From Ruegeria atlantica (GTDB lineage Bacteria; Pseudomonadota; Alphaproteobacteria; Rhodobacterales; Rhodobacteraceae): a stretch of DNA of 64,000 nucleotides. Under the pieces are notes generated by a model. It had not been told where the DNA came from and searched no databases. It saw only the letters and a program-made list of their open reading frames with translations. The stretch is taken from assembly GCF_013032505.1 (NCBI RefSeq), contig NZ_WQCG01000002.1, positions 434,001-498,000 of the forward strand. Reading direction: 5' to 3'. Below, piece after piece: positions 8,469-16,891 of this stretch. Position 1 is the stretch's first letter; every line of letters begins with the position of its first letter. The translations under genes and the position numbers were made by a program.

Positions 8469-9407
8469 TTAATGTTTTCGAAGAAAATACGAAAACAAAC
8501 GCCCGTCAGTCACCGCGAAACCAAATGCGATAATGGCGAAACCAATCCATGCTTCCAACCCCATTTGCTCGCCAAGAAACATTACTCCAAGCCCGATTGC
8601 GAACGGCGGGATAAGCAACGTGACTAACAACAGATTGGCAGCACCTGCGCGTACGAGAATGGCAAAGTAGAGGAAGTACGCGAGTGCCGTCGACAAGACG
8701 GCCATGCCAATAAGAGCGCCCCACACGCCTGCGGAAAGAGACAGATTCGGGGGGCCATCGAACACAAACACGATTGGTATCATCAAAACCGTGCTGCCGA
8801 TCAACATGCCAAGTGCATTCATGAGTGGAGGCTGTCCACCTAGTGCCGTTTTGCCCCAAACGCCCGCAAACGCGTAAGACAGCGTTGCCCCAAGAATCGC
8901 GAGCTGGGCCAAGTTACTAGGGTTAAATTCCGTCAATGCGCTCGGCCCCATGATGAAAGCTACGCCTGCTATTCCCAACGCAGCACCGATGATTTTCTTT
9001 GCCGTCAACGGTTCATCCGGAAGCAAAAGACCCGCGACAACGGCAGCGAACATGGCGGTTGTTCCATTCAGAATGGAAGCAAGCCCGCTATCAATCTGCG
9101 TTTGTCCCCAGAAGATCAGGGAAAATGGTATGGCGTTATTGAGTGCGCCCATTACCAAGTAGGCACCCCAAACCCGAAGGGACTTGGGAACCGCAATGCC
9201 TTTTATCCGCACAAGCAACGCCAAGATAGGCACAGCCCAAAGGACGCGATGCAGCGTAATAGTGAGTGGAGGTACCTCACGCAGGGCAATCTCACCGAAA
9301 AAAAACGAACCTCCCCAAACAGCTGCAAGCAGCAACAGCATCATGGTCGACTTTAAATCCAAGGTCAGAGCGGGAGCTTTGGTCATGTTCGGCAGGTCCA
9401 GTTTCAA
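8469..9407 (-). CDS. EamA/DMT-family transporter
   Basis: 312 residues with about ten hydrophobic segments in two EamA halves; the first begins LLLAAVWGGSFFFGEIALRE. The drug/metabolite-transporter family mostly exports amino acids or other metabolites from the cytoplasm. The first start is a TTG at 9405-9407 preceded by AAGG; an ATG seven codons later (9386) is the alternative. It stands alone, so its substrate cannot be inferred. Confidence 0.85.
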   Translation of the reverse strand: MKLDLPNMTKAPALTLDLKSTMMLLLLAAVWGGSFFFGEIALREVPPLTITLHRVLWAVPILALLVRIKGIAVPKSLRVWGAYLVMGALNNAIPFSLIFWGQTQIDSGLASILNGTTAMFAAVVAGLLLPDEPLTAKKIIGAALGIAGVAFIMGPSALTEFNPSNLAQLAILGATLSYAFAGVWGKTALGGQPPLMNALGMLIGSTVLMIPIVFVFDGPPNLSLSAGVWGALIGMAVLSTALAYFLYFAILVRAGAANLLLVTLLIPPFAIGLGVMFLGEQMGLEAWIGFAIIAFGFAVTDGRLFSYFLRKH

Positions 9408-9748
9408 ATTGCCTTACTCTGATAACTTATTCGATCAAATGGAGACGACCCGTTTCATGCGGATAGGAGCGATAAACACAAAAGCGGTCAGTATTTTCTA
9501 ATGTCTAAAAACATACCTTGAAGCGGCACAATTCTGGCTTCTTCGTTATCTCTTGTTGCCAACTGCGCGGTCTGGATGCATGCCAACCGTGAGAATTTTG
9601 ATTTGGAGATGAAACTTGGATCTTGGGCTTGAAAGCTAACAGCTCGAACAAGGCGAACAAACTGTCGAAACCAGAAATCTGGATTTGGATGAGAAGTTGA
9701 TGCGCTATATCGAACGAGTGCCATAGCGCCATCTGATCCAATTTGTGT
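9408..9748. other. Gene-free interval, 341 bp
   Basis: No convincing reading frame, repeat or hairpin was seen. It separates two minus-strand genes and is likely to hold the EamA gene promoter. Confidence 0.4.
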
Positions 9749-10228
9749 TTAGAATAGAAGGTCTTCCACGAGCTGTGAAATCAATTGGCTTTTGCCGGAC
9801 ACTCCCGCCTTTCTGTAAATCGCAGTACACTGAGCCTTGACGGTTCCAATGCGGGTTTGCCTCAGATTGGCGATCTCAGCCAAAGACATCCCTTTCAGGA
9901 CAAGCCAGGCGATCTCTGTTTCCGCGCCAGTCAGGCCAAGCTTCTCAAAATACGCTTCTACGACGGTTGTAAACTCGCCGGACGTGATCCGGTGGGCAGT
10001 TTCGGCGCGGTGCGTTGCTTTTTGCGCCACGAGCGCAAGCCGGACACCCAGAAAAGCACCAAGTATCAGCCCAATACTGGCACCTGCTTCGACAAGCTCT
10101 CGCACATTCCAACGTAGCGGGACCGAAGGGATGCCTAGAATAGATGCCAAGATTTCCCACACGAAATACGCACCACATAGGCACTGGATAAGGACAAGGG
10201 CCCAAACAACCCAGGCACGATTCATCAT
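9749..10228 (-). CDS. Membrane-anchored LuxR-type HTH regulator
   Basis: 159 residues from the ATG at 10226-10228, preceded by a CAGGG site; a GTG three codons upstream is an alternative. Two hydrophobic segments fill roughly residues 5-28 and 44-65. After a short linker, a C-terminal LuxR/GerE domain covers residues 95-155 (LTGAETEIAWLVLKGMSLAEIANLRQ, then TVKAQCTAIYRKAGVSGKSQLI). No receiver or ligand domain is present. It would bind DNA from the inner membrane, possibly sensing the envelope. It lies next to two small secreted proteins on the same strand that it may control. Confidence 0.8.
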   Translation of the reverse strand: MMNRAWVVWALVLIQCLCGAYFVWEILASILGIPSVPLRWNVRELVEAGASIGLILGAFLGVRLALVAQKATHRAETAHRITSGEFTTVVEAYFEKLGLTGAETEIAWLVLKGMSLAEIANLRQTRIGTVKAQCTAIYRKAGVSGKSQLISQLVEDLLF

Positions 10229-10281
10229 GCGCGACACCCTGCGCAGGGCAATTCTGTTTCAGCAGGTTGTCTCATGTCGGA

Positions 10282-10692
10282 TCACCCACCGTTTTTGCCT
10301 TTGCCACGATGTCCGCCCGCATCTTTGGGGCCGTCGGATTTGCTTTTTCCTTTGGGGCCGCCATGTGCGTTTGGTTCACCAAGTGGGGCGTGTTCGTCTG
10401 GTTCACTTGGTTGCGACGCGGGTCGCTTGTCGCCATTTGGGTCCTTCACGAACCTTTGGTCCCGCAAAATCTCTCCCGAAGTGCGGTTCAACACGACTTC
10501 GCGCAACTCATCATGATCGCTTGCAGTGATGACTATACGGCCCAGCCAGGACCGTTTTACCTCGTCAACCGAATAACCTTCGGCCTCAATCCGCGCGATG
10601 ACATCATCAGCAACGGATTCCTGCGCCTGGGCAGGCGAGTGCAAAAACATGATTGCCGCGGTGCCTACGAGGATGAGTGATCTGCGCATCAT
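10282..10692 (-). CDS. Small secreted PepSY-like protein with Gly/Lys-rich tail
   Basis: 136 residues if started at the MMRRSLILVG methionine, giving a good signal peptide ending SPAQAQ. A PepSY-like unit follows (VIARIEAEGYSVDEVKRSWLG ... VVLNRTSGEIL). The last ~45 residues are low-complexity, rich in Gly, Lys, Pro and Asp. PepSY units are usually periplasmic modulators or inhibitors. The same plan, PepSY followed by a glycine-rich tail, recurs at 56176-56808 next to another regulator. The frame is open further upstream to 10737, but that extension would spoil the signal peptide. Confidence 0.7.
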   Translation of the reverse strand: MMRRSLILVGTAAIMFLHSPAQAQESVADDVIARIEAEGYSVDEVKRSWLGRIVITASDHDELREVVLNRTSGEILRDQRFVKDPNGDKRPASQPSEPDEHAPLGEPNAHGGPKGKSKSDGPKDAGGHRGKGKNGG

Positions 10693-10767
10693 GGAGTTCC
10701 CGTACCTTTGCATTTTGGCTAAGGGGTTACCGCGCATCGTGTCAACCGATGCGCAGTTGCTTTGATG

Positions 10768-11256
10768 TCACCCGCGGGGACCGCCGCGGCCTTCTCGACC
10801 TTCTCCGCCGCGACCCCTTTGGCCGGTTTCAGAAGTTTCGCTGTCGGGCTCCGCGTTTCCGCTGCCATTGTCAGGGCCCTTACGGCCTGTAGGCACCCCT
10901 TGTTTGGCCAGTTGATCGCCAATGTTCCGTCGGTCTTCGGGGCTCAGGGTCGAAGGGTCGATATCCCCCAGTGCTACGGTCGCGCCGGTTGTCGGGTCTA
11001 CGACTTCAACCTCAGACATGTCGATCGCGTTGCGCCCTTGACCTCGGGGTCGAACGCCCATTTCTTCCAACTGATCCCGGATCTCGACGCGTTCTTCTTC
11101 GGTCAGCGAGGCGAAATCCAGTTCTGACAGCTCAATATTTTCGCCCGTGCTTGGGTCAATAACCGAGATGCTCTTGGCATCGAGCGGTTGAAACGACACT
11201 GCGGTGATCAGGGTGGCCAGGATCAAAGGGCTGTGAGGGAACGAGAGAGTACGCAT
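10768..11256 (-). CDS. Secreted protein with two 35-residue repeats and Gly/Arg-rich tail, unknown function
   Basis: 162 residues with a signal peptide ending near LDA. Two similar ~35-residue units follow, pattern V-D-P-[ST]-T-G-x3-x-L-x2-x-D-x3-L-[ST]-x-E-x-R-x2-I-x-D-Q-L-x3-G-V, at about residues 30-68 and 80-117. The tail is highly polar and ends GRGGEGREGRGGPRG. I do not recognise the family. The repeats look like a small folded unit. It lies 76 bp upstream of the PepSY-like gene on the same strand, and the pair may be co-transcribed. Confidence 0.65.
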   Translation of the reverse strand: MRTLSFPHSPLILATLITAVSFQPLDAKSISVIDPSTGENIELSELDFASLTEEERVEIRDQLEEMGVRPRGQGRNAIDMSEVEVVDPTTGATVALGDIDPSTLSPEDRRNIGDQLAKQGVPTGRKGPDNGSGNAEPDSETSETGQRGRGGEGREGRGGPRG

Positions 11257-11594
11257 TTTTCATTTCCTATTTGTAAGTTTTTGCGCGGCTTGGATTGATG
11301 CCGTGAAGCCTGGATGCAGTTAAAAACTCGATCGGAATACTGGACGCGAGCCTGATTATTGGCGGAATAAGCCAAAGTCATAGACACGCGTAGCACGGCC
11401 AAAATGCTTAAGATCGACGCCTTCAGATTGCGTTCTTCACGATGCGGTTTTTGTGTGTCAAACGTCCATATGACTTTGGCTTAGAACGACCTTTCGCAGC
11501 TTGGGTTCAATGGTTTTCAGGTCGCCAAACATGTCACTCAGTCCCCTTCGGCCGTCACTACTGGACTGGCCCGCAACCGAGAGGTGGACACAAT
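11257..11594. promoter_or_regulatory. Divergent promoter interval, 338 bp
   Basis: Separates the minus-strand secreted repeat protein from the plus-strand haem protein. Must hold both promoters. No clear operator was recognised. An upstream in-frame extension of the haem gene through this region lacks a signal peptide and coding character. Confidence 0.4.
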
Positions 11595-13091
11595 ATGCGA
11601 CCAAGAATTTTGTGCCTTGTTATGGCAAGCCTAACACCTGTGGCCGTCTTGGCGGATGAGGAACCTGCACCCGTCGATCAGCATGAACTCTCGCAGATGA
11701 TGCAAAGCGAAGGGGCAGCCAAAGCGTTTCTTTGGGCCTTTGATGCAGGCGATGAACTGACCGAGTTCAGCTTTGACGCAGCTCGCGGGGTCGGTGCCAA
11801 TATCGGCGAAGGCCGTCGCTTTACGCGTGTTCCCCGGGCTGATCTCGCAGACCCATCCGAGTGGGCTTCACATTTTCCAAAGCGCGAAGGAGGGGCAAAC
11901 GCGACATCTTTTATTGCCTGTCACAACGCGCCTATTGCCAATGGGGCGGGTGACGTTGCGGTGAACGTTCTTGTGGATCCCGCGCATACGGGCGACCCAA
12001 CCATATATCTTGAGAGAAATACGCTGCCTCTGTTTGCGCTTGGTATCCCTCAGCGACTTGCTGAAGAAATCAGCGCAGATCTATATCGTCAACGTGATGC
12101 AGCCCAACAGGTTGCCTGCATTTCGGGTCGCACCTCAGTTCAGTTAGAGTCCAAAGGCGTAGACTATGGAACGCTCATACTGACGCGTGTTTCTAAAGAC
12201 CCATGTTCCGTCGAAACGGATTCCAGTGGATTGAGTGGCATCGACCGGGACCTCGTGATCAAGCCGTTTGGATGGAAAGGTAATCATGCAACGATCAGAG
12301 CCTTCACGAGGAATGCGGCGCACAATGAACTGGGATTGCAGGCCGTCGAGCTTGTCGGAGACCAGGATGGCGATTTCGATGGCGTGGTGAATGAGTTGAC
12401 CGTCGGTGATGTTACAGCGCTTACAATATACATGGCCGCCCTCGAACGGCCGGTAACGAAGATAGAACTGGCCGATCTGGGTTTGATTGATTTATCTGGG
12501 TCCGAAAGAACCGATATTCTGGCAGGAGAGGCGCTATTCGCTCAAACCGGCTGCACCAGTTGCCACACTCCAGCGATGAGCTTTCGGGAAGCAGTGTTCA
12601 AAGAACCCAGCGAAACTCCGGGTTTCTTCGATAGCAGTTTTCCGGACGGAACTGACCCGAATAATCACGGCTTGAACAACGTCAATGCAATCACGTTCAA
12701 TTTGGCCGGAGATCAACCCAACAACAGGATTAAGCTGCTGGACGGTTCAATCCAACACCTGGGTGCAGCGCAGCAGAATGCCGAAGGTAAGCCAGTGGCC
12801 CGATGGTACACAGACTTCAAACGACACGACATGGGTTCCGACTTAGCAGATCCCGATAACCCTCTTGGGTTGGGGGCCTCTATGTTTCTGACGCGATCAC
12901 TGGCGGGTGTCGGGGCAACTGGACCCTGGCTACACGATGGCCGGGCGACTACTTTGCAAGAGGCAATTATGAGTCATGCAGGCGAGGCCTCAGACAGTAC
13001 CACTGCTTACAAACACCTCAGCGAAAGCGAACAAACCAAAATTGTCGCGTTTCTGAAGAATTTAACGATATACAAGTCGCTCGAAGAGTAA
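11595..13091 (+). CDS. Di-haem oxidoreductase / cytochrome c peroxidase-like protein (DHOR family)
   Basis: 498 residues from the ATG at 11595, chosen for its GAGGTGGA ribosome site and a following signal peptide ending AVLA. A canonical c-haem site CTSCH lies in the C-terminal half, followed by conserved PWLHDGRA and EAIMSHAGEA, matching the DHOR peroxidase-like family. The N-terminal domain has FIACHNAP where the family normally has a second CxxCH, so the first cysteine is replaced by Phe. This would give single-cysteine haem attachment or a one-haem protein. It acts in the periplasm, probably in redox chemistry; the substrate is unknown. Confidence 0.8.
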   Translation: MRPRILCLVMASLTPVAVLADEEPAPVDQHELSQMMQSEGAAKAFLWAFDAGDELTEFSFDAARGVGANIGEGRRFTRVPRADLADPSEWASHFPKREGGANATSFIACHNAPIANGAGDVAVNVLVDPAHTGDPTIYLERNTLPLFALGIPQRLAEEISADLYRQRDAAQQVACISGRTSVQLESKGVDYGTLILTRVSKDPCSVETDSSGLSGIDRDLVIKPFGWKGNHATIRAFTRNAAHNELGLQAVELVGDQDGDFDGVVNELTVGDVTALTIYMAALERPVTKIELADLGLIDLSGSERTDILAGEALFAQTGCTSCHTPAMSFREAVFKEPSETPGFFDSSFPDGTDPNNHGLNNVNAITFNLAGDQPNNRIKLLDGSIQHLGAAQQNAEGKPVARWYTDFKRHDMGSDLADPDNPLGLGASMFLTRSLAGVGATGPWLHDGRATTLQEAIMSHAGEASDSTTAYKHLSESEQTKIVAFLKNLTIYKSLEE

Positions 13092-13606
13092 GTGTTGGTT
13101 GAGAAAAGTAGAACGGCAGATTTGGTTGGAACCGCGTAAATTATAGCCCCCGGTGTACCGCTCGTTCAGTGAACGGCTGGTTTTGCGGCTGCACCGCAGC
13201 AAAGACGCTAACCGCCCAATCGCAGGTATGGGCCACTTTCTACTCTGTCGAGGTGCCATAAAAGTTCTGACCAGCCTCATCTGACCAATCAAGTTTGATT
13301 GAACTGCATCATTGGCCTTTCATCCATCGTGGCGATAGTTTCAGGCGCTGGCGCATGATGCCCTAGAGCATTTTGGGATCGCTTTGTGCTTTAGTATCTC
13401 CTCCAATCTTCGATAAGTACTTCTCCCCGCAGGATGTAGGAGACTTCGCCGTCGAGTGGTTCGTTCCTGAACCTGGGCTTTCGTATCAAAATCACAAGGC
13501 TTTAAAAAGAGAAGCTGAGATTTTGTATTCTCATTTCGTAATTCCAGAAACTTTGTGCTAGTGTCCGAACAGATTTTACTGATTTCTTTCAAAGGTACTA
13601 TTTATC
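13092..13606. other. Gene-free interval with short palindromes, possibly decayed repeat
   Basis: No supported gene. Two short inverted repeats lie side by side: CGTTCA-G-TGAACG (13163-13175) and TGCGG-CTGCA-CCGCA (13184-13198). They may form a weak transcription stop after the haem gene, but no T-run follows. Confidence 0.35.
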
Positions 13607-14248
13607 GTGAGCAGCAATTCAAAAAACACGTTCAGGTTGCGTCCGATGGAAAGGGCAGATCTGGATTCCGTCCTGAGTTGGTTCCAGGACGTAGAAGACC
13701 TTGCGCGCTTTGATCGTACGACGCGGGTGCCCCTAAATACATCGCACGCAGAGGAATGGTGGAAAGACGCGTTTACGTCTTCAGACGCCAGCTGCAAATG
13801 TTGGTTTGTGGTCGAGTCCTCGGCGGGTGAGGCCGTTGGCCTTGCAGGGCTCGAGTCTATCTCGACAATTAACCGCGATGCGGTTGTTGCAGTCTTTGTA
13901 AACAAAGCGATGCGCAGATCCGGTGTTGGGCTTCGGGCATCTGCTTTGGTGTTGGACTTGGCGTTTCGACAACTGGGGCTGAACCGCATAACGTCTTATT
14001 ATCGTGAGGATAATCATCACAGCCGCGATCTTGTGGCCAAAATTGGGTTCCAGATTGAAGGCACGATGCGTCAGGCATGGTTTGCCGAAGGCGAGTTTCA
14101 GGACATGGTTGTCGTGGGGATTCTGAAATCCGAGTGGATGGTTCGCCGAAACGTTCTGGCACAGGAACTGGATGCGAATACGATCGTGACATTGGGGCCG
14201 AATGATTGCGCCGCTTGGTCATGGCCGCCTCGGATCTCAGAAGCGTGA
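13607..14248 (+). CDS. GNAT-family N-acetyltransferase (RimJ/RimL-like)
   Basis: 213 residues from a GTG start with AAAGG upstream. The N-terminal FRLRPMERADLDSVLSW and central VFVNKAMRRSGVGLRA (acetyl-CoA pyrophosphate loop, Q/R-x2-G-x-G/A) are GNAT hallmarks. They are followed by NRITSYYREDNHHSRDLVAKIGF, typical of RimJ/RimL-type enzymes acting on protein N-termini or small amines. About 35 extra C-terminal residues show no motif. It precedes the adenylate cyclase gene by ~95 bp on the same strand. Whether it belongs with the nearby YcaO cluster is unclear. Confidence 0.8.
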   Translation: MSSNSKNTFRLRPMERADLDSVLSWFQDVEDLARFDRTTRVPLNTSHAEEWWKDAFTSSDASCKCWFVVESSAGEAVGLAGLESISTINRDAVVAVFVNKAMRRSGVGLRASALVLDLAFRQLGLNRITSYYREDNHHSRDLVAKIGFQIEGTMRQAWFAEGEFQDMVVVGILKSEWMVRRNVLAQELDANTIVTLGPNDCAAWSWPPRISEA

Positions 14249-14342
14249 TCAGTTCTGGTCAAAACAGCTTCGGTCGTCAAAAGCGATTTTTGATATATGT
14301 TGGTTACGGGTCCGCACTGAATCCGAAAAAAGAGTAACACTT

Positions 14343-16112
14343 GTGAGTACGACAATTTCTGACATTCCAATTACTCAACGGCTTGGCGCAGTATTGTTCG
14401 CTGATGTCGTAGGATACTCCCGGCTTATGAGCGAGAATGAGCTGGATACGTATAACGAATTGAAAACATTGATTTCTTTGCTTGAAACGTCTTGCGCAAA
14501 ATACAACGGGCGTGTGGTCGAAGTTCGCGGTGACGGAATTCTCGCCCTGTTTGAGACTGCCACCAGTGCGGTTGAGTTTGGGGTGGAATTGCACCAGATC
14601 GCAAGCGAGCAGAACAAAACCCGCGAACAGGCTCAGCGAATCAAGTTTCGGGCCGGGATCCACCTTGGCGAGATCCTGATCGACGAACGCGGCATTCATG
14701 GCGACAACGTCAATATCGCGGCCCGGTTGCAAGAGATAGCGGAGCCAGAACGGGTCTATGTCAGCTCTGCCGTGTATGATCAGGTCTGCAATCGCCTGCG
14801 CTTTGGGTACGAATTTTTGGGACCAAAGCAACTCAAAAACATCATGAACCCTGTCTCGACGTATTGCGTCCGCAGCGAAGTGGCCGGCGCGACCATGGCG
14901 GGCACGATGCGTCCGGATCTGCAGGGGGACATCCTAGAGCGGCCTGATACACCATCGGTGGCAATTCTGCCTTTCAGCAGTTCTGGCGGGGATGAATCCG
15001 ACAGTTGGATTGCCGAAGGATTGACAGACGACATCATCATGAATCTGTCCAAGTTCCGGAACCTTTTTGTCATCGCCCGGAATTCGTCGTTTTTCTTCAA
15101 GACACAGTCGATGCCACCGAAAGAGGCTGCACAGAAGTTGAACGTCCAATATGTCGCGCGCGGCAGCGTTCGTCGTTCAGCCAGTCGGATCAGGATTTCC
15201 GCCGAGTTGATTGATGCCAATACCGAGCGCACGATCTGGGGCGAACGGTTCGATCGCAAAATTGACGATATTTTCGACATTCTTGATGAGGTGACGGAGT
15301 GCATCGTTGCCGCCACTGCGGTGATGATCGAATCGCATGAAAAGAAGCGAATGATTCAGGCGATACCATCCAATCTGGAAGCATACGGCTCGGTCCTGCA
15401 AGGCCAGCATCACATCTTCAAATACACGCGGAACGACAACCGAAAGGCACAGAATTTCTATCAATCGGCCCTTGAACGGGACGAAGGGTATGCCCGTGCA
15501 GCAGCGGCGCTGTCTCGAACACTTAATATCGATTGGCGCTATTCTTGGACCGAAGAGCCGTCGCAGGCGTTGGAGAAAGCGCTGATATTGGCGCAACGCG
15601 CAATTGAACTCGATCCGACCGATGCACGTGGGTTTGGGGAATTGGGCTATGTGCACCTGTACCGCAAAGAGCATGACGCAGCCATCCAATCCTATCAGAG
15701 GGCGTTGGCGTTAAACCCAAATGACGCGGATATGCATTCTGACTTTGCCGATGCGTTGGCCCATTCAGGCGACAACGAAACGGCGATAACGCATCTTCAG
15801 CAGGCAATGCGCCTGAATCCGTACTTCCCGGATCAATACCTTTGGCATCTGGGCGGCGCGTATTACAATCTCAGACGGTATGAGGACGTCATTGAGACGG
15901 TCAACAAGATGAACAACCCGACCGAAGGGCAGCGTATGCTGGCCGCGAGTTATGCGCAGCTTGGTCAAACGGACATGGCCCGCCTGATCCGGGAAAAGCA
16001 TCGCGAGGCGCATCCGAACTTTTCGCTGGCCCGGTGGACAACCGTTCAACCGGATCGGCTAGAGGAAGACACGCAGCACTTTGTGGAAGGTCTGAAAAAG
16101 GCCGGTTTCTAA
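14343..16112 (+). CDS. Class III adenylate/guanylate cyclase with TolB-like and TPR domains
   Basis: 589 residues from the GTG at 14343 (AAGAG upstream); the open frame from 14202 overlaps the GNAT gene. Residues ~12-180 form a class III cyclase catalytic domain: LFADVVGYSRLM with the first metal Asp, VEVRGDGILALF with the second, and NIAARLQ with transition-state Asn and Arg. A TolB/FlgO-like segment follows (SVAILPFSSSGG ... EGLTDDIIMNLS ... YVARGSVRR), then several TPR repeats (ALERDEGYARAAAAL, AIELDPTDARGFGELGYVH, RALALNPNDADMHSDFADAL). This fusion is common in rhizobia and roseobacters. It is cytosolic and probably makes cAMP in response to a protein-bound signal. Confidence 0.88.
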   Translation: MSTTISDIPITQRLGAVLFADVVGYSRLMSENELDTYNELKTLISLLETSCAKYNGRVVEVRGDGILALFETATSAVEFGVELHQIASEQNKTREQAQRIKFRAGIHLGEILIDERGIHGDNVNIAARLQEIAEPERVYVSSAVYDQVCNRLRFGYEFLGPKQLKNIMNPVSTYCVRSEVAGATMAGTMRPDLQGDILERPDTPSVAILPFSSSGGDESDSWIAEGLTDDIIMNLSKFRNLFVIARNSSFFFKTQSMPPKEAAQKLNVQYVARGSVRRSASRIRISAELIDANTERTIWGERFDRKIDDIFDILDEVTECIVAATAVMIESHEKKRMIQAIPSNLEAYGSVLQGQHHIFKYTRNDNRKAQNFYQSALERDEGYARAAAALSRTLNIDWRYSWTEEPSQALEKALILAQRAIELDPTDARGFGELGYVHLYRKEHDAAIQSYQRALALNPNDADMHSDFADALAHSGDNETAITHLQQAMRLNPYFPDQYLWHLGGAYYNLRRYEDVIETVNKMNNPTEGQRMLAASYAQLGQTDMARLIREKHREAHPNFSLARWTTVQPDRLEEDTQHFVEGLKKAGF

Positions 16113-16120
16113 AATGCAAA

Positions 16121-16143
16121 GGGGCACCGCGTTCCGGTGCCCC
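16121..16143. terminator. Bidirectional terminator between convergent cyclase and SGAKV-repeat genes
   Basis: GGGGCACCG (16121-16129) and CGGTGCCCC (16135-16143) form a perfect 9-base GC-rich stem with a 5-base loop, 8 bp after the cyclase stop and 25 bp after the end of the minus-strand repeat gene. An A-rich flank on the left and T-rich stretch on the right let it act in both directions. Confidence 0.8.
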
Positions 16144-16167
16144 TGAGTTTGTTTTCGAAAACTGGAT

Positions 16168-16743
16168 TTAGTCGCCGCCGCGTACCTTTGCGCCGCTGAC
16201 TTTGGCACCGCTCACCTTCGCGCCACTGACTTTGGCACCGCTGACCTTAGCCCCACTCACTTTCGCTCCGCTGACTTTGGCACCGCTGATTGCCGGGCTG
16301 TCAAAGCCGAAATAGATGTCCAACAGGACTTGTTCGAACTGGCCGGTCATCACGTCCATACGCATGGTTTGGTCAGATTTGTCGTACCGCCAGACGCGGA
16401 TGCCATCGGCGACCTGATAGTCGGCCGCTGCGACGCCGCCAATACTCGGGTCTTGCGGCGCTCGGGATGCGTCGTCTGCAGGCTTATCGGGATCAGCGAC
16501 CAGCTCACCTTTACCATGAACCAGAAAGATCACCGGCTCCGGCATATCGTAATAAGTGCCCTCAAAGGCAAAGCCATAAATCTTGGCGAACCGAGGACCT
16601 TTCTCCCCTTTTGCCACCCCGAATTGTTTGTCGAGATGCTTGTTGTCGCCCTTTCCCTGTGACGGAATGCGTTTGTACTCTAAATCTTCGAGCTCACGGC
16701 CATATATCAACACTTCTGAAAAACTGAGCAAGGATTCAGCCAT
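16168..16743 (-). CDS. Protein with seven C-terminal SGAKV repeats; candidate modified-peptide precursor
   Basis: 191 residues from the ATG at 16741-16743, preceded by GGGAGAGAGA; an ATG five codons upstream would start inside that site. Residues 1-150 look like a small globular domain (LIYGRELEDLEYKRI, GFAFEGTYYDMPEPVIFLV, GIRVWRYDKSDQTMRMDV) of no family I recognise. Residues 153-187 are SGAKV repeated seven times without a change, then RGGD. There is no signal peptide and no Cys. It is the last gene of a minus-strand set after YcaO, TfuA and a metalloprotease. I infer it is the substrate of that enzyme set. The A-K-V-S-G register also loosely resembles pentapeptide repeats (A-[DN]-L-x-x), so a short beta-helix is the alternative. 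Confidence 0.75.
   Translation of the reverse strand: MAESLLSFSEVLIYGRELEDLEYKRIPSQGKGDNKHLDKQFGVAKGEKGPRFAKIYGFAFEGTYYDMPEPVIFLVHGKGELVADPDKPADDASRAPQDPSIGGVAAADYQVADGIRVWRYDKSDQTMRMDVMTGQFEQVLLDIYFGFDSPAISGAKVSGAKVSGAKVSGAKVSGAKVSGAKVSGAKVRGGD
16183..16287 (-). repeat. Seven 15-bp units encoding SGAKV
   Basis: Seven in-frame 15-base units (105 bp) encode an identical pentapeptide, but the DNA differs between units. Gly uses all four codons, Ala uses all four, Val uses GTC, GTG and GTA, Lys uses AAA and AAG, and Ser uses AGC and AGT. All differences are synonymous, which indicates selection on the peptide, not recent slippage. The three units numbered 1, 4 and 6 are identical at the DNA level. 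Confidence 0.95.
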
Positions 16744-16891
16744 ATCTCTCTCTCCCAATTATGGGATCGACGAAGCCAGAATCCTCATCTCCCCCTTAAA
16801 AAAACCCGAACCAAAAATCCGAGTAAATGCGTTCCAAAAACTTCTTCCGATTGCATGCCACAAAACCACTTAAAAATAAAGGATTTTCACG

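Noticed and set aside
13163..13198. Two adjacent short palindromes as a terminator of the haem protein gene
   Set aside because: No T-run and stems of only 5-6 bases; reported only as a property of the interval.
13373..13561. 62-residue plus-strand frame
   Set aside because: No start support, no homologous pattern and no terminator.
16183..16287. CRISPR-like short regular repeat
   Set aside because: Fifteen-base units without spacers that translate to a perfect pentapeptide in the gene frame.
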